Positions 19,552-29,590 of a DNA stretch of 64,000 nucleotides are shown piece after piece. This DNA is from Methylohalomonas lacus (GTDB lineage Bacteria > Pseudomonadota > Gammaproteobacteria > Methylohalomonadales > Methylohalomonadaceae). Location of the stretch: the NCBI RefSeq assembly GCF_024808875.1, contig NZ_JANUCT010000011.1:34431-98430 (forward strand), read 5' to 3'. The position numbers and the translations under genes are program-made. Below the pieces are notes generated by a model. That model made no database searches, was not told the origin of the DNA, and saw only the letters and a list, made by a program, of their open reading frames with translations. Numbering within the stretch: the stretch's first letter is position 1; each line of letters starts with the position of its first letter.

Positions 19552-22500
19552 ATGAAGCAAAGATTTCAGACTTTTGCGGTAGCGGTTTTACTGACTGCCA
19601 GTGCACCGTTAGCAGCGCTCGGTCTGGGTAAACTGGATCAGGATTCAGCCCTGAACGAGCGTTTCGAGGCCCGTATCCCGTTGCTGTCCGTGACTGCGGA
19701 TGAACTCAACACCCTCAAGGTCAGGCTGGCCGACGAAGCGGCGTTCAACCGTGCCGGCATCGATCGCGCACCGGCGTTGAGTCAGCTGCGTTTCAAGCTG
19801 GTCGAACCCGAGGTTGGTGATGAATATATCCGCATCACCAGTGAACAGCCCATTCGTGAACCCTTCCTGAACTTTCTGGTGGAACTGAGCTGGGGCGCCG
19901 GACGGATCTACCGTGAATACACCGTGTTGCTGGATCCACCGGTCTATGACACTGGCCAGCAGCGCGCCGAGCGCCCGGCGCCTTCGACGTCCCGAGATAC
20001 AGCCGGCACACCCGCAGGAGCCGACCGCGGCGCGGACTCGCCAGCGCAACCGGTGCGTCCGGCCCAGCGTAGCGGCGCCTACGACGGCGGCGACTACGGT
20101 CCGGTGCAGTCGGGCGAGACGCTCTGGTCCGTTGCCAACCGCATGCGTCCGAGCGACGTGACGACGCACCAGATGATGCTGGCCCTGTTGCGTGCCAATC
20201 CCGAGGCGTTCACCAACAACAACATCAACGGTCTCAAGCGCGGCGCGATTCTGCAGATGCCGGACGAGCCGGCGCTGAACAGGCTTGGCGCCAGCCAGGC
20301 CCGGGATGAAGTCAGCCGCCAGCATGATTTGTGGGAACAGGCGCGCCAGTCGATCGCCGCCAGTCCGACGCAACGCGGTGAAAGTACCACCGCCCGGGCG
20401 CCGGCAGACAGCGCCGAGGCCGGGACGGATACCGCGGATGCGGACGGGGCTACCGAATCACGGCTGGCCCTGCTTGCCGCAGAGGATGGCGAGAGCGAAC
20501 AACAGGGTGGCGCCGACGGCAGCGCCGATGCGGCGCAAAAGCTGGCGCTTGCCAATGAAGAAATCGAATCGCTGCGCCAGCAACAGGCTGATCTCAAGGA
20601 CCAGCTGGCTGAAAACGAGGCGCTGATCGAGGATCTCAAGCGCCTCATAGCACTGAAGGATGATGAACTCAGCGCCCTGCAGGACAGTGAGCTGGAAGAA
20701 GCCGCCCAGGTTGCAGCTGACGATCGGTCACCGACGGCGGCAGATTCACTGCAGCAGGACGGTCATACGGTCAATTATCCGAATGGCGATCCGGCCCAGT
20801 TCATCAAGCAGGGAGACATACCCGACGGTGTCGCGCCGGCACCGGCGACGAGTGAACCGGCGGCCATCAGCCACACGGTGAATTACCCCGATGGCGGGCA
20901 ACCGTCCGCGGATGAAACAGCGGCCGGCGACGAACAGGAACAGGCGCCGGCGGCCGAGCGTCCGGATGAAGCACAGGTCAGCGCGGCGGACGAGCCGGCG
21001 GCAACGGAACAACCGGAGCGTACGGCTGGGCAGGGCATGATGGACACGCTCGCGGGACTGGCGGCCAGCGCCCGCAGCTTCCTCATGGATAACCTGATGA
21101 TCGTGGGCGCGGCATTACTGGCCCTGATCGCCCTGTTGGCGGGCATGAATTTCATGCGCCGTCGCCAGACCACGGCGGAAGATGACGAAGCAGCCATGGC
21201 CGCGACCGGATTCCCCGATTTCAGTGCCGGTACGACCGCCGGCCAGACCGACAGCGCGGCTGACATGACGGCCATGACCGGTATGGGGACGCAGCTGGAC
21301 GCGGATGAGACGCCGACCGAAATTGGCGAGCAGACCCAGACAGGCAGGCAACCGGTTGCTGAAAGGGCAGGTGTCGATGATGACGACAGCCTGTTTGTGT
21401 TGCCGGAGGGCGAGGGCCCGGACGTGGCAGTCGATCACGAGGAAGCCGGAGATCCGCTCGCCGAGGTGAACGTGCTCATGGCCTACGAACATTTTGATCA
21501 GGCCGAGAGCTTCGTGCGCAACGCGCTGAAGAGCGACCCGGATAATGTCGAGTACCAGGCCAAATTGCTGGAGGTCTTCTACGCCGCCGGCAACAAGAAG
21601 AAATACGAGGAGGCCGCCAGCGACCTGCGCGACATGACCGGTGGCCACGGTGAACACTGGAAAATGGCGGTGGCCATGTGGCAGGAGATGTCACCCAACC
21701 GGCCGCTGTTCGAAGGTGGCGAGGAAGAGGATGAACTCGGTGCCAGCACCGGTGGCGGCGGCGGTATCGTCGACATCACCAGCGATACTGCCAGTGAAGC
21801 CACGGGCAGTGGCGGAACCGACGGCACCAGCGGTGGCCTGGACTTTGATCTGGGTGATTCCACCGGTGGCGGTAGCGGCAGTGATGACGGCGACAACGAG
21901 ATGCTGGATCTCACCGCCTCGCAGGACGAGGCCGATGACGAGATGCTGGATCTGACTTCATCCACGGGTTCCAGGAACACGCCGGAAGATACCCGCACAC
22001 TGGCGCAGAGCGAGACACCCGGGGAAAACACGAGTGCCACGGCCGGCGGCGGCCAGGCCGCCGCCCACGACAACGGCCTGGACTTCTCGCTGGACGACAG
22101 CGGCAGCGACAGTGACTTGCTGGATGTCACCAATAGCGGCAGCGCGATGGCCAGTGATGACGACGATATCCTCGACATCACTGCGTCGGGCAGCAAAGCC
22201 GAATCTGCAGACGACAACAGCCTGGATTTCTCTCTGGATGAAAGCGACACGGCGGCTGACGAAGCTGGTACACCGGCGGCCGACAGTGGCGAGCATGACA
22301 ACATGCTGGAGTTTGAAGGCTTTTCTGCTGCCGATGATAGCGACGATGACGACAGTCTCGAATCCGGCAGCGCGACGAGTGCCGGTACTGACGACGCTCT
22401 CGAGTTCGATGCCGGTTCCGGAGAGGATGAACAACAGGCCGACAAGCAGCCGGATAGCGGCGGTGAAACGGCTGCCAGCGGTTTCGATGATCTGGATCTG

Positions 22501-23406
22501 CAGATCGAATCTTACGATGACAGCGCCGACCTGGACGAGATTGGCGAGGAACTCGACCGGCTCGAACAGACTCTGGGCACACTGTCGCGCCAGGAAACCA
22601 CACAATCCGGTACCTCCGATGCGCTTGAGGGCATCGACAGCGAGCTGGAGAATTTCTCTGGCGAGCAGAACGAAAGCACTGCCGATAATGTGGCTGAAGC
22701 GGATGATGACGGTTCCGAGTTCGAATTGTCGCTGGACGACGCTGAGCAGGATGACAATACGATCGATGACGATCTGTCAGCGCTGAGCAAGGAACTGGAC
22801 GAGGCGATTGCTGCAGCCGGTACCGGTGACACTGACGACAGCGGCTATGACAGTGACAATAGCGGCGGTCTCGATTTCGATCTGGGCGATGCTGGCGACG
22901 ACGCGGACAGCGATGAGCTTGAGATCGAACTCGATGAGGGTACGTCAGACGATAGTGACGACAGGGAGCCGGGTGCGGATTTGAACAGCGATGATTTTTC
23001 GCTGGAAACCGTGCAGATGGATGCGGTCGATACCAGCAAGAAACCGAATGAGCACGGTTTTGGACTCGATTTTGACCTGGAAGGCGAAGCGGATGAAAGC
23101 GATTCGCTGGCGTCCATCGATATGGACTCGACCGTCGAGATTCCAAAGAGTCAGGCCAGAGAAGGCCTGTCATTGACGGATGACGACAGCGATGCTGGTG
23201 ATGATGAAAACACGCTGTTTGTGGCGCGCGGTGGTGACAGCGACGAGCAGAGTCTTGAAGACGAACTGACCACCAAACTGGACCTGGCCAAGGCCTACGT
23301 CGAACTTGGTGATGCCGACAGCGCCCGCAGCATTCTCGAGGAAGTGATGCAGGATGGTAATGACAACCAGAAGCGTCAGGCCGGAGATCTGCTGCAGCAA
23401 TTGTAA
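19552..23406 (+). CDS. fimV: FimV/HubP-type polar landmark protein
   Basis: 1284 residues. FimV/HubP organises the cell pole: type IV pili, chemotaxis arrays, flagella or origin anchoring. Order of parts: signal peptide (1-23), FimV N-domain (24-130), LysM peptidoglycan-binding domain (about 182-237), coiled coil (about 327-385), one membrane helix (about 514-534), a TPR-like segment (about 637-690), a very acidic Asp/Ser/Gly-rich cytoplasmic region (about 720-1230) with repeated MLDLT, LDFSLD and LDFDLGD modules, and the C-terminal FimV motif with TPR helix (LAKAYVELGDADSARSILEEV, 1245-1284). A short HTVNYP motif occurs twice before the membrane helix. It is placed between asd and truA as in Pseudomonas. 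The second truncated copy upstream is unusual. Confidence 0.93.
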   Translation: MKQRFQTFAVAVLLTASAPLAALGLGKLDQDSALNERFEARIPLLSVTADELNTLKVRLADEAAFNRAGIDRAPALSQLRFKLVEPEVGDEYIRITSEQPIREPFLNFLVELSWGAGRIYREYTVLLDPPVYDTGQQRAERPAPSTSRDTAGTPAGADRGADSPAQPVRPAQRSGAYDGGDYGPVQSGETLWSVANRMRPSDVTTHQMMLALLRANPEAFTNNNINGLKRGAILQMPDEPALNRLGASQARDEVSRQHDLWEQARQSIAASPTQRGESTTARAPADSAEAGTDTADADGATESRLALLAAEDGESEQQGGADGSADAAQKLALANEEIESLRQQQADLKDQLAENEALIEDLKRLIALKDDELSALQDSELEEAAQVAADDRSPTAADSLQQDGHTVNYPNGDPAQFIKQGDIPDGVAPAPATSEPAAISHTVNYPDGGQPSADETAAGDEQEQAPAAERPDEAQVSAADEPAATEQPERTAGQGMMDTLAGLAASARSFLMDNLMIVGAALLALIALLAGMNFMRRRQTTAEDDEAAMAATGFPDFSAGTTAGQTDSAADMTAMTGMGTQLDADETPTEIGEQTQTGRQPVAERAGVDDDDSLFVLPEGEGPDVAVDHEEAGDPLAEVNVLMAYEHFDQAESFVRNALKSDPDNVEYQAKLLEVFYAAGNKKKYEEAASDLRDMTGGHGEHWKMAVAMWQEMSPNRPLFEGGEEEDELGASTGGGGGIVDITSDTASEATGSGGTDGTSGGLDFDLGDSTGGGSGSDDGDNEMLDLTASQDEADDEMLDLTSSTGSRNTPEDTRTLAQSETPGENTSATAGGGQAAAHDNGLDFSLDDSGSDSDLLDVTNSGSAMASDDDDILDITASGSKAESADDNSLDFSLDESDTAADEAGTPAADSGEHDNMLEFEGFSAADDSDDDDSLESGSATSAGTDDALEFDAGSGEDEQQADKQPDSGGETAASGFDDLDLQIESYDDSADLDEIGEELDRLEQTLGTLSRQETTQSGTSDALEGIDSELENFSGEQNESTADNVAEADDDGSEFELSLDDAEQDDNTIDDDLSALSKELDEAIAAAGTGDTDDSGYDSDNSGGLDFDLGDAGDDADSDELEIELDEGTSDDSDDREPGADLNSDDFSLETVQMDAVDTSKKPNEHGFGLDFDLEGEADESDSLASIDMDSTVEIPKSQAREGLSLTDDDSDAGDDENTLFVARGGDSDEQSLEDELTTKLDLAKAYVELGDADSARSILEEVMQDGNDNQKRQAGDLLQQL

Positions 23407-23471
23407 GACCGGCTGTTCGGGCCGGTGATGTATCCCGCCATTCGAGGTTATTGTGAACCGCTTTCGAACCG

Positions 23472-23494
23472 GCTGCCGACTTTGGGTCGGCAGC
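23472..23494 (+). other. Hairpin between fimV and truA
   Basis: A perfect 9-bp stem (GCTGCCGAC with GTCGGCAGC) closes the loop TTTGG. There is no T-tract. It ends 20 bp before the truA ATG, so it may affect mRNA processing or truA translation more than termination. Confidence 0.5.
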
Positions 23495-23514
23495 GGTCGA
23501 TCTGAGTTACGGCC

Positions 23515-24297
23515 ATGCGTATCGCGCTCGGTGTCGAATACTGTGGCAGCCGTTTCAACGGCTGGCAGCGCCTGCGTCGCGGCCGCAGCGTGCAGGCCTG
23601 CGTGGAACACGCGATTTCCCGGGTCGCCAATCATGAGGTCACGGTGGGTTGCGCCGGCCGCACCGACAGCGGGGTGCACGCGCGCTACCAGGTCGTGCAC
23701 TTCGACAGCACCGCCGAGCGCGAGCCGCGCGGCTGGGTGATGGGCTGCAACGTGCACCTGCCGGAGGATGTCGCGGTGCTCTGGGCGCAGCCTGTCGAGG
23801 ATCGATTTCATGCCCGCTTTTCGGCCATCGGCCGGACTTACCGCTACTACATTCTCAATCGCACGGCACGGCCGGGTGTGTTCGCGGGCCTGTTGACCTG
23901 GGAGTGCCGGCCACTGGACGCCGGTCGTATGCACACGGCTGCGCAGGCACTGGTCGGCAGCCATGATTTCAGCGGCTACCGGGCGCTGGGCTGCCAGTCG
24001 AAATCGGCGGTGCGCGACCTGCGCCGTATCGAGGTCAGCCGCCAGGGTGAACTTGTCACGATCGAGGTCGAGGCGAACGCTTTCCTGCATCACATGGTGC
24101 GCAATATCGCCGGCGTGCTGATAAGCGTCGGCAACGGTAAGGCGCGGCCGGAATGGGTCGGTGAGATCCTCGCCGGTCGTGATCGTACCCAGGGTGGCGT
24201 TACCGCACCGGCCGCCGGCCTGTACCTGGTCGCCATCGATTACCCGGACTGGGTCAGTCTGCCGCCGCCACGACGGGCGGCCGCGCCGTGGGACTGA
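23515..24297 (+). CDS. truA: tRNA pseudouridine(38-40) synthase TruA
   Basis: 260 residues. It isomerises uridines 38-40 in the tRNA anticodon arm. The catalytic aspartate is Asp51 in GCAGRTDSGVHA. The RTYRYYILNR and NAFLHHMVRNI motifs of the family are present. It is the first enzyme gene of the conserved truA-trpF-trpB-trpA-accD-folC row. The ATG at 23515 starts directly with the first beta strand, so no extension is likely. Confidence 0.96.
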   Translation: MRIALGVEYCGSRFNGWQRLRRGRSVQACVEHAISRVANHEVTVGCAGRTDSGVHARYQVVHFDSTAEREPRGWVMGCNVHLPEDVAVLWAQPVEDRFHARFSAIGRTYRYYILNRTARPGVFAGLLTWECRPLDAGRMHTAAQALVGSHDFSGYRALGCQSKSAVRDLRRIEVSRQGELVTIEVEANAFLHHMVRNIAGVLISVGNGKARPEWVGEILAGRDRTQGGVTAPAAGLYLVAIDYPDWVSLPPPRRAAAPWD

Positions 24298-24347
24298 ACC
24301 GGGTACGGTGTTAATATCGCCCCTCGATTGTCGCAGGCCAGAACAGC

Positions 24348-24986
24348 ATGAACCCGAGTGGCGCCCGTACGCGCGTTAAAATCTGCGGTATTACCCGGCC
24401 CGAGGACGCTGTCGCTGCCGCGGCCGCCGGCGCCGATGCCATCGGCCTGGTGTTCTATCCAGCCAGCCCGCGGGCGGTGAGCATTGAACAGGCGGCCGCG
24501 ATCTGCGCGGCATTGCCGCCGTTCGTCAGTCGCGTGGCGTTGTTCGCGAACGCGGCGTCGGCGGAAATCCGTACGGTCCTGGAACAGTTGCCCATCGATC
24601 TGCTGCAGTTTCATGGTGAGGAAACGGCGGCCGAGTGCGACCGTTACGGTCACGCCTACATCAAGGTCGCCCGGGTACAGCCAGGCTTTGATCTGGATCT
24701 GTTCAACTGCCGTTACCCGGGTGCCTGTGGCATACTGGCAGATACATACCAGAGTGGCGTGCAGGGCGGCACCGGCGCCACATTTGACTGGTCGCTGTTA
24801 CCGCAGCAACGGCGCAAGCCGTTGATTCTGGCCGGTGGCCTGAATGCGGCCAATGTCGCCGCCGCCATTCGCCAGGTCAGGCCCTATGGCGTCGATGTCA
24901 GCGGTGGCGTCGAAGCCGACAAGGGCATCAAGGATGCCGCCCGCATTACCGAATTCATTCATGAGGTAGACAACGTTGAGCGCTAA
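24348..24986 (+). CDS. trpF: Phosphoribosylanthranilate isomerase
   Basis: 212 residues, TIM barrel. It catalyses the Amadori step in tryptophan synthesis. The general base lies in KICGIT (Cys13), and the later acid is in LADTY. The phosphate site GGLNAANV and GVDVSGGVE near the C-terminus are intact. Its stop overlaps the trpB start by 11 nt, which implies translational coupling. No trp attenuator is visible upstream, so regulation is probably not by leader peptide here. Confidence 0.95.
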   Translation: MNPSGARTRVKICGITRPEDAVAAAAAGADAIGLVFYPASPRAVSIEQAAAICAALPPFVSRVALFANAASAEIRTVLEQLPIDLLQFHGEETAAECDRYGHAYIKVARVQPGFDLDLFNCRYPGACGILADTYQSGVQGGTGATFDWSLLPQQRRKPLILAGGLNAANVAAAIRQVRPYGVDVSGGVEADKGIKDAARITEFIHEVDNVER

Positions 24987-26205
24987 CCCGACAGCAGTCG
25001 CCAATACCGGCGCCCCGGTCTTACCGGACGCGCTCGGCCATTTCGGCATCTATGGCGGCCGGTTCGTGTCCGAAACCCTGATGGGGCCGCTGGAGGAATT
25101 GCAGCAGGCCTACGAACGGTATCTCAAGGATCCGGATTTCCACGCCGAGCTCGATTACGAACTCAAGCATTTCGTCGGCCGGCCATCGCCGCTGTATCAC
25201 GCCAAGCGCTGGTCGGAGAAACTCGGTGGCGCGCAGATCTATCTCAAGCGCGAGGATCTGAACCATACCGGTGCGCACAAGGTGAACAACACGGTCGGCC
25301 AGGCGCTGCTGGCCTATCGCATGGGCAAGAAGCGTGTCATCGCCGAGACCGGTGCCGGCCAGCACGGTGTCGCCAGCGCCACGATTGCCGCGCGCTACGG
25401 CATGGAATGCGTGGTTTACATGGGATCGGAAGACGTCAAGCGCCAGTCGATCAACGTCTATCGCATGCGCCTGCTCGGCGCCGAGGTGGTGCCGGTCGAG
25501 GCCGGCTCGAAAACGCTGAAGGATGCGCTCAACGAGGCCATGCGCGACTGGGTCACGAACGTCGACACGACTTTCTACATCATCGGCACGGTTGCCGGGC
25601 CGCATCCGTATCCGGCTATGGTGCGCGACTTCCAGGCGGTGATCGGCCGCGAAACGCGCGAGCAGAGTCTCGAACAGTTCGGTCGCCTGCCGGATGTTCT
25701 GGTCGCCTGTGTCGGCGGCGGTTCGAATGCGATCGGCATGTTCCATCCGTTCCTGCAGGATGAGGGGGTGCGGATAATCGGTGTCGAGGCCGGCGGCGAA
25801 GGCGTGGCCAGCGGCCATCATGCGGCGCCGCTGGCGGCCGGCCGGCCAGGCGTGTTGCACGGCAACCGCACCTACCTGATGGAAGACGAAAACGGCCAGA
25901 TCATCGATACCCATTCGATCTCCGCCGGGCTCGACTATCCCGGCGTCGGTCCGGAACATGCCTGGCTCAAGGACAGCGGTCGCGCCGAGTATGTCACCGC
26001 CGACGACGACGAAGCGCTGGCGGCTTTTCATACATTGACCCGTACCGAGGGCATCATGCCGGCGCTGGAAACGGCGCACGCGCTGGCCCACGCCGCCAAG
26101 CTGGCGCCGACCATGGACCGCGACCAGGTCATCGTCGTCAACCTGTCGGGGCGCGGAGACAAGGACATCCATACGGTCGCCGCGCGTGAGGGTATCCGCT
26201 TCTGA
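24976..26205 (+). CDS. trpB: Tryptophan synthase beta chain
   Basis: 409 residues. The PLP-bound lysine is Lys102 in [10 protein letters not shown], and the PLP-phosphate loop [10 protein letters not shown] and C-terminal HALAHA are present. It condenses indole with serine. The start is TTG at 24976 inside the end of trpF, preceded by GAGGTAG at good spacing. No other start gives the usual N-terminal length before [12 protein letters not shown] small unidentified gene separates it from trpA. Confidence 0.96.
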   Translation: MSANPTAVANTGAPVLPDALGHFGIYGGRFVSETLMGPLEELQQAYERYLKDPDFHAELDYELKHFVGRPSPLYHAKRWSEKLGGAQIYLKREDLNHTGAHKVNNTVGQALLAYRMGKKRVIAETGAGQHGVASATIAARYGMECVVYMGSEDVKRQSINVYRMRLLGAEVVPVEAGSKTLKDALNEAMRDWVTNVDTTFYIIGTVAGPHPYPAMVRDFQAVIGRETREQSLEQFGRLPDVLVACVGGGSNAIGMFHPFLQDEGVRIIGVEAGGEGVASGHHAAPLAAGRPGVLHGNRTYLMEDENGQIIDTHSISAGLDYPGVGPEHAWLKDSGRAEYVTADDDEALAAFHTLTRTEGIMPALETAHALAHAAKLAPTMDRDQVIVVNLSGRGDKDIHTVAAREGIRF

Positions 26206-26218
26206 AGCGGCCCGTATC

Positions 26219-26425
26219 ATGAATAATCGCGAAACATTCCTGTCGCTGATTTTCGACAACGAACTCGAGCGCGTCGAGGTTGCGGAGATGCTGTGCGTTG
26301 ACCGCGACCAGGTTGATCGCTGGCTGGCGGCGGTGGGATCCCGCAACCATGAAGACATTCCCGATATGGCCGTGGAGCTGCTGCGCCTCAAACTCAAGCT
26401 GGCCGGGGCGTCGTCCGGCGACTGA
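26219..26425 (+). CDS. Small HTH-like protein between trpB and trpA
   Basis: 68 residues from ATG at 26219, 13 bp after trpB. The central part (ELERVEVAEMLCVDRDQVDRWL) reads as a helix-turn-helix with the pattern of a MerR or phage-type recogniser. The C-terminus is a helix rich in Leu and Lys (MAVELLRLKLKL). The family is not recognised. A trp-specific regulatory role is possible from position only. It has the same high-GC style as the flanking genes, so recent insertion is not suggested. Confidence 0.6.
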   Translation: MNNRETFLSLIFDNELERVEVAEMLCVDRDQVDRWLAAVGSRNHEDIPDMAVELLRLKLKLAGASSGD

Positions 26426-26544
26426 GCGACTGTGACACGGCGTTACGGGCGGCCGCCGCGGCGTGGTAAAATCCCTGTTCAGACCCGAGACCCAAGCCTG
26501 TCCCGACGCATTGTCCCGACGAACCGTTCTGGAAGATTCTATAC

Positions 26545-27351
26545 ATGAGCCGGATTCAAACCCGCTTCGCACAACTGCACGCCGATAACCGGCGGGCGCT
26601 GATCCCGTTCATCACGGCCGGTGATCCGAACCCGGAGGTGACCGTGGCGCTGATGCACGCGCTGGTCGCCGGCGGCGCCGACGTCATCGAACTGGGCGTG
26701 CCGTTTTCCGACCCGATGGCGGACGGCCCGGTGATTCAACGCGCCAGCGAGCGCGCGCTGAAACACGGCGTCACGCTGGGTAATGTTCTCGACATGGTGG
26801 CGGAGTTTCGCCGTGACAACAGCGAGACGCCGGTGATCCTGATGGGCTACCTGAACCCGATCGAGGTGATGGGTTACGAGCGTTTTGCCATGGCTGGCCG
26901 CAGCGCCGGTGTCGATGGCGCCCTGATCGTCGATATGCCGCCGGAGGAGGCCGGCGATTTCGCCGAGTTGCTGCGCGCGCATGACATGGACCAGGTGTTT
27001 CTGCTGGCGCCGACCACCAGCGATGTTCGCATCAAGCGCATCTGCTCGACTGCCAGCGGTTTCATTTACTATGTCTCGCTCAAGGGCGTGACCGGCAGCG
27101 ACCAGCTGGACCTCGAGGATGTCGCCGCGCATGTGGCGCAGATACGCGCCTGCACGCAATTGCCGGTGGGCGTCGGGTTTGGTATCAAGGACGCGGACAT
27201 GGCCGCCCGGGTGGCCGCGTTCAGCGACGCCGTGGTTGTCGGCAGCGCGCTGGTCGAGCGCATCGCCGCCTGCGGCGATGAACCGGAGCGTATGACCGCC
27301 ACGGCGAGCGCGTTCATGCAGGATCTGCGCACGGCCATGGACGCCGCCTGA
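26545..27351 (+). CDS. trpA: Tryptophan synthase alpha chain
   Basis: 268 residues. It cleaves indole-3-glycerol phosphate and passes indole to TrpB. The catalytic residues Glu49 and Asp60 fall at exactly the E. coli positions ([16 protein letters not shown]). The phosphate loop [10 protein letters not shown] and the [10 protein letters not shown] loop are intact. It lies 39 bp before accD. Confidence 0.96.
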   Translation: MSRIQTRFAQLHADNRRALIPFITAGDPNPEVTVALMHALVAGGADVIELGVPFSDPMADGPVIQRASERALKHGVTLGNVLDMVAEFRRDNSETPVILMGYLNPIEVMGYERFAMAGRSAGVDGALIVDMPPEEAGDFAELLRAHDMDQVFLLAPTTSDVRIKRICSTASGFIYYVSLKGVTGSDQLDLEDVAAHVAQIRACTQLPVGVGFGIKDADMAARVAAFSDAVVVGSALVERIAACGDEPERMTATASAFMQDLRTAMDAA

Positions 27352-27390
27352 CGGCAGGGCACTAAGGATTTTAATGCATCTGGAGAAGCC

Positions 27391-28254
27391 ATGAGCTGGA
27401 TCAAGAAACTGCTGCCCTCGCGCATCAAGACCAACGGGACGAGCCGGCGTAGCGTGCCGGAAGGCCTGTGGACCAAATGCGTGACCTGCAATGCCGTGCT
27501 GTATCGCGCCGAGCTGGAACGCAACCTGGAAGTCTGTCCGAAGTGCTCGCAGCATATGCGCATCAATGCGCGCGCACGGCTGGACGCGTTTCTCGATGCT
27601 GAACCGCGTAGCGAGATCGGTGCGAACGTACACCCGGTGGATCGCCTGCGTTTCCGCGATCAGAAGAAGTACCGCGATCGCCTGGCGCAGAGCCAGCGCA
27701 CCACCGGCGAGGACGATGCCCTGGTCGCCATGGCCGGCCAGCTCAAAGGCGTGGCGTTGACCGCGGTGGCGTTCGAATTCAACTTCATGGGCGGTTCCAT
27801 GGGATCGGTGGTTGGCGAGCGCTTTGTGCGCGCGGCTGAGTACAGCGTCGACCAGGAGATTCCACTGGTCTGTTTCAGTGCCAGTGGCGGCGCGCGCATG
27901 CAGGAAGCGATCATTTCGCTGATGCAGATGGCCAAGACCAGCGCCGCGATTGCCAACCTGAACCGGCGCGGCATTCCGTTCATCTCGGTGCTGACCGACC
28001 CGACCATGGGCGGCGTCTCGGCAAGCCTTGCCAGCCTCGGGGATGTCATTATTGCCGAACCCAATGCCCTAATCGGTTTTGCCGGTCCGCGCGTTATCGA
28101 GCAGACGGTGCGTGAAACGTTGCCGGAAGGTTTCCAGCGCAGTGAGTTCCTGCTCGAGCATGGCGCTATCGACATGATCATGGACCGCCGTGAAATGCGC
28201 GATCGTATTGCCTCCATGCTCGCGATCATGGGTCACCGGCGGTTGGCGGGTTAA
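27391..28254 (+). CDS. accD: Acetyl-CoA carboxylase carboxyltransferase subunit beta
   Basis: 287 residues. With AccA it transfers carboxyl from biotin to acetyl-CoA, giving malonyl-CoA. The N-terminal zinc ribbon has Cys30, Cys33, Cys49 and Cys52. The crotonase-like core shows [12 protein letters not shown] and [10 protein letters not shown]. The folC start follows after 28 bp. Location after trpA and before folC is conserved in Pseudomonas. Confidence 0.96.
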   Translation: MSWIKKLLPSRIKTNGTSRRSVPEGLWTKCVTCNAVLYRAELERNLEVCPKCSQHMRINARARLDAFLDAEPRSEIGANVHPVDRLRFRDQKKYRDRLAQSQRTTGEDDALVAMAGQLKGVALTAVAFEFNFMGGSMGSVVGERFVRAAEYSVDQEIPLVCFSASGGARMQEAIISLMQMAKTSAAIANLNRRGIPFISVLTDPTMGGVSASLASLGDVIIAEPNALIGFAGPRVIEQTVRETLPEGFQRSEFLLEHGAIDMIMDRREMRDRIASMLAIMGHRRLAG

Positions 28255-28282
28255 CCGGGCCTTTACCAGGGAGGCAGCCAGA

Positions 28283-29590
28283 ATGTCAGCCGGAGTTTCC
28301 GCCAGTGCCAGCAGCAGCCTGCGCTTCAATACGCTGGATGAATGGCTGAAGTGGCAGGAGTCGTTGCATGCCACCGAGATTGAACTTGGTCTGGAACGCT
28401 GCCGCCAGGTGGCCGACCGGCTCGGTCTGCTGAAACCGCCGTACACGGTGGTCAGTGTTGCCGGTACCAATGGCAAGGGATCCAGCGTCGGCATGCTCGA
28501 CAGCATTCTGCGCAAGTCCGGCTATCGGGTCGGCTGTTACACGTCGCCGCACCTGATCCGCTATAACGAACGCATTCACATCGACGGCGAGGAAGCCAGC
28601 GATACCGCATTATGCCGTGCGTTTGAACGCATCAATGACGCGCGCGGCGATATTTCCCTGACCTACTTCGAATTCGGCACGCTGGCGGCGCTGGAGCTGT
28701 GCCGGGAAGCCGGGGTCGACATCGCCGTACTGGAAGTCGGTCTGGGCGGGCGGCTTGATGCGGTGAACGTGCTCGATGCCGACTGCGCACTGGTTACCGC
28801 CATCGATCTCGATCACCAGAATTACCTCGGCGATACGCGCGAATTGATCGCCGTCGAGAAGGCCGGTATCTATCGCCCGGGTCGTCCGGCGGTGTGTTCC
28901 GACCCGCAGCCGCCCACCACCCTGCATGATTACGCCCACCGGATCGGTGCGCAACTGTCGGTTTACGGTCAGGACTTTTACTGCGAACGCCATGACGACA
29001 ATTGGGACTGGCATAGCGGTGTCGACAGCTGGATCGGACTGCCTTACCCGGATCCGTTCAACAGTTGCCAGATACAGAACGCGACGGGTGTGCTCATGGT
29101 CCTGCATCACCTGCGCGCACGTTTCCCGGTACAGCCCGAGGCCGTGCGCCAGGGTCTGGTCGGGTTCCGTCTGAATGGCCGTTTCCAGGTTCTGCCGGGT
29201 GAATTTCAGTACGTGCTCGATGTCGCCCATAATGCCCACGCGGCACGCATGCTGCTGGATAACCTCAGGCAGCTGCCCTGTACTGGCCGGACCCATGTAA
29301 TTATCGGTATGCTTAGAGACAAGGATCGCAGCGGTGTCTTCAAGGTGCTTAACGAGGTTGCTGACAGTTGGCATACGATCAGTCTGACCAACAGCCGCGG
29401 CACCGCTGCCGAGGTTCTGACACGGGAACTGGAGAGCCTGGACACCGGCAAGCCGATCAGCAGCCACGATGACATGGCGGCGGCACTGGCGGCGGTACGC
29501 GCACAGGCGGCAGCCGCTGATCGCGTGTTGATAACCGGTTCCTTCCTGACCGTCGGTGCGGCTTTGCGGTTACTGGAGGCAAAAGGTTGA
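28283..29590 (+). CDS. folC: Bifunctional folylpolyglutamate synthase / dihydrofolate synthase
   Basis: 435 residues from ATG at 28283, chosen for the GGGAGG sequence 12 bp upstream; the frame is open 31 codons further but without family similarity. It adds glutamates to dihydropteroate and tetrahydrofolates. The ATP loop GTNGKGSS is at 61-68, with YTSPHL and ERIHIDGE behind it, and the Mur-ligase-type DVAHNAHA occurs in the second half. It overlaps the dedD-like gene by four bases (TTGA). Confidence 0.95.
   Translation: MSAGVSASASSSLRFNTLDEWLKWQESLHATEIELGLERCRQVADRLGLLKPPYTVVSVAGTNGKGSSVGMLDSILRKSGYRVGCYTSPHLIRYNERIHIDGEEASDTALCRAFERINDARGDISLTYFEFGTLAALELCREAGVDIAVLEVGLGGRLDAVNVLDADCALVTAIDLDHQNYLGDTRELIAVEKAGIYRPGRPAVCSDPQPPTTLHDYAHRIGAQLSVYGQDFYCERHDDNWDWHSGVDSWIGLPYPDPFNSCQIQNATGVLMVLHHLRARFPVQPEAVRQGLVGFRLNGRFQVLPGEFQYVLDVAHNAHAARMLLDNLRQLPCTGRTHVIIGMLRDKDRSGVFKVLNEVADSWHTISLTNSRGTAAEVLTRELESLDTGKPISSHDDMAAALAAVRAQAAAADRVLITGSFLTVGAALRLLEAKG

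Noticed and set aside
25021..26397. 458-residue minus-strand frame across trpB
   Set aside because: It is a shadow of trpB; the true frame has PLP motifs and normal length.
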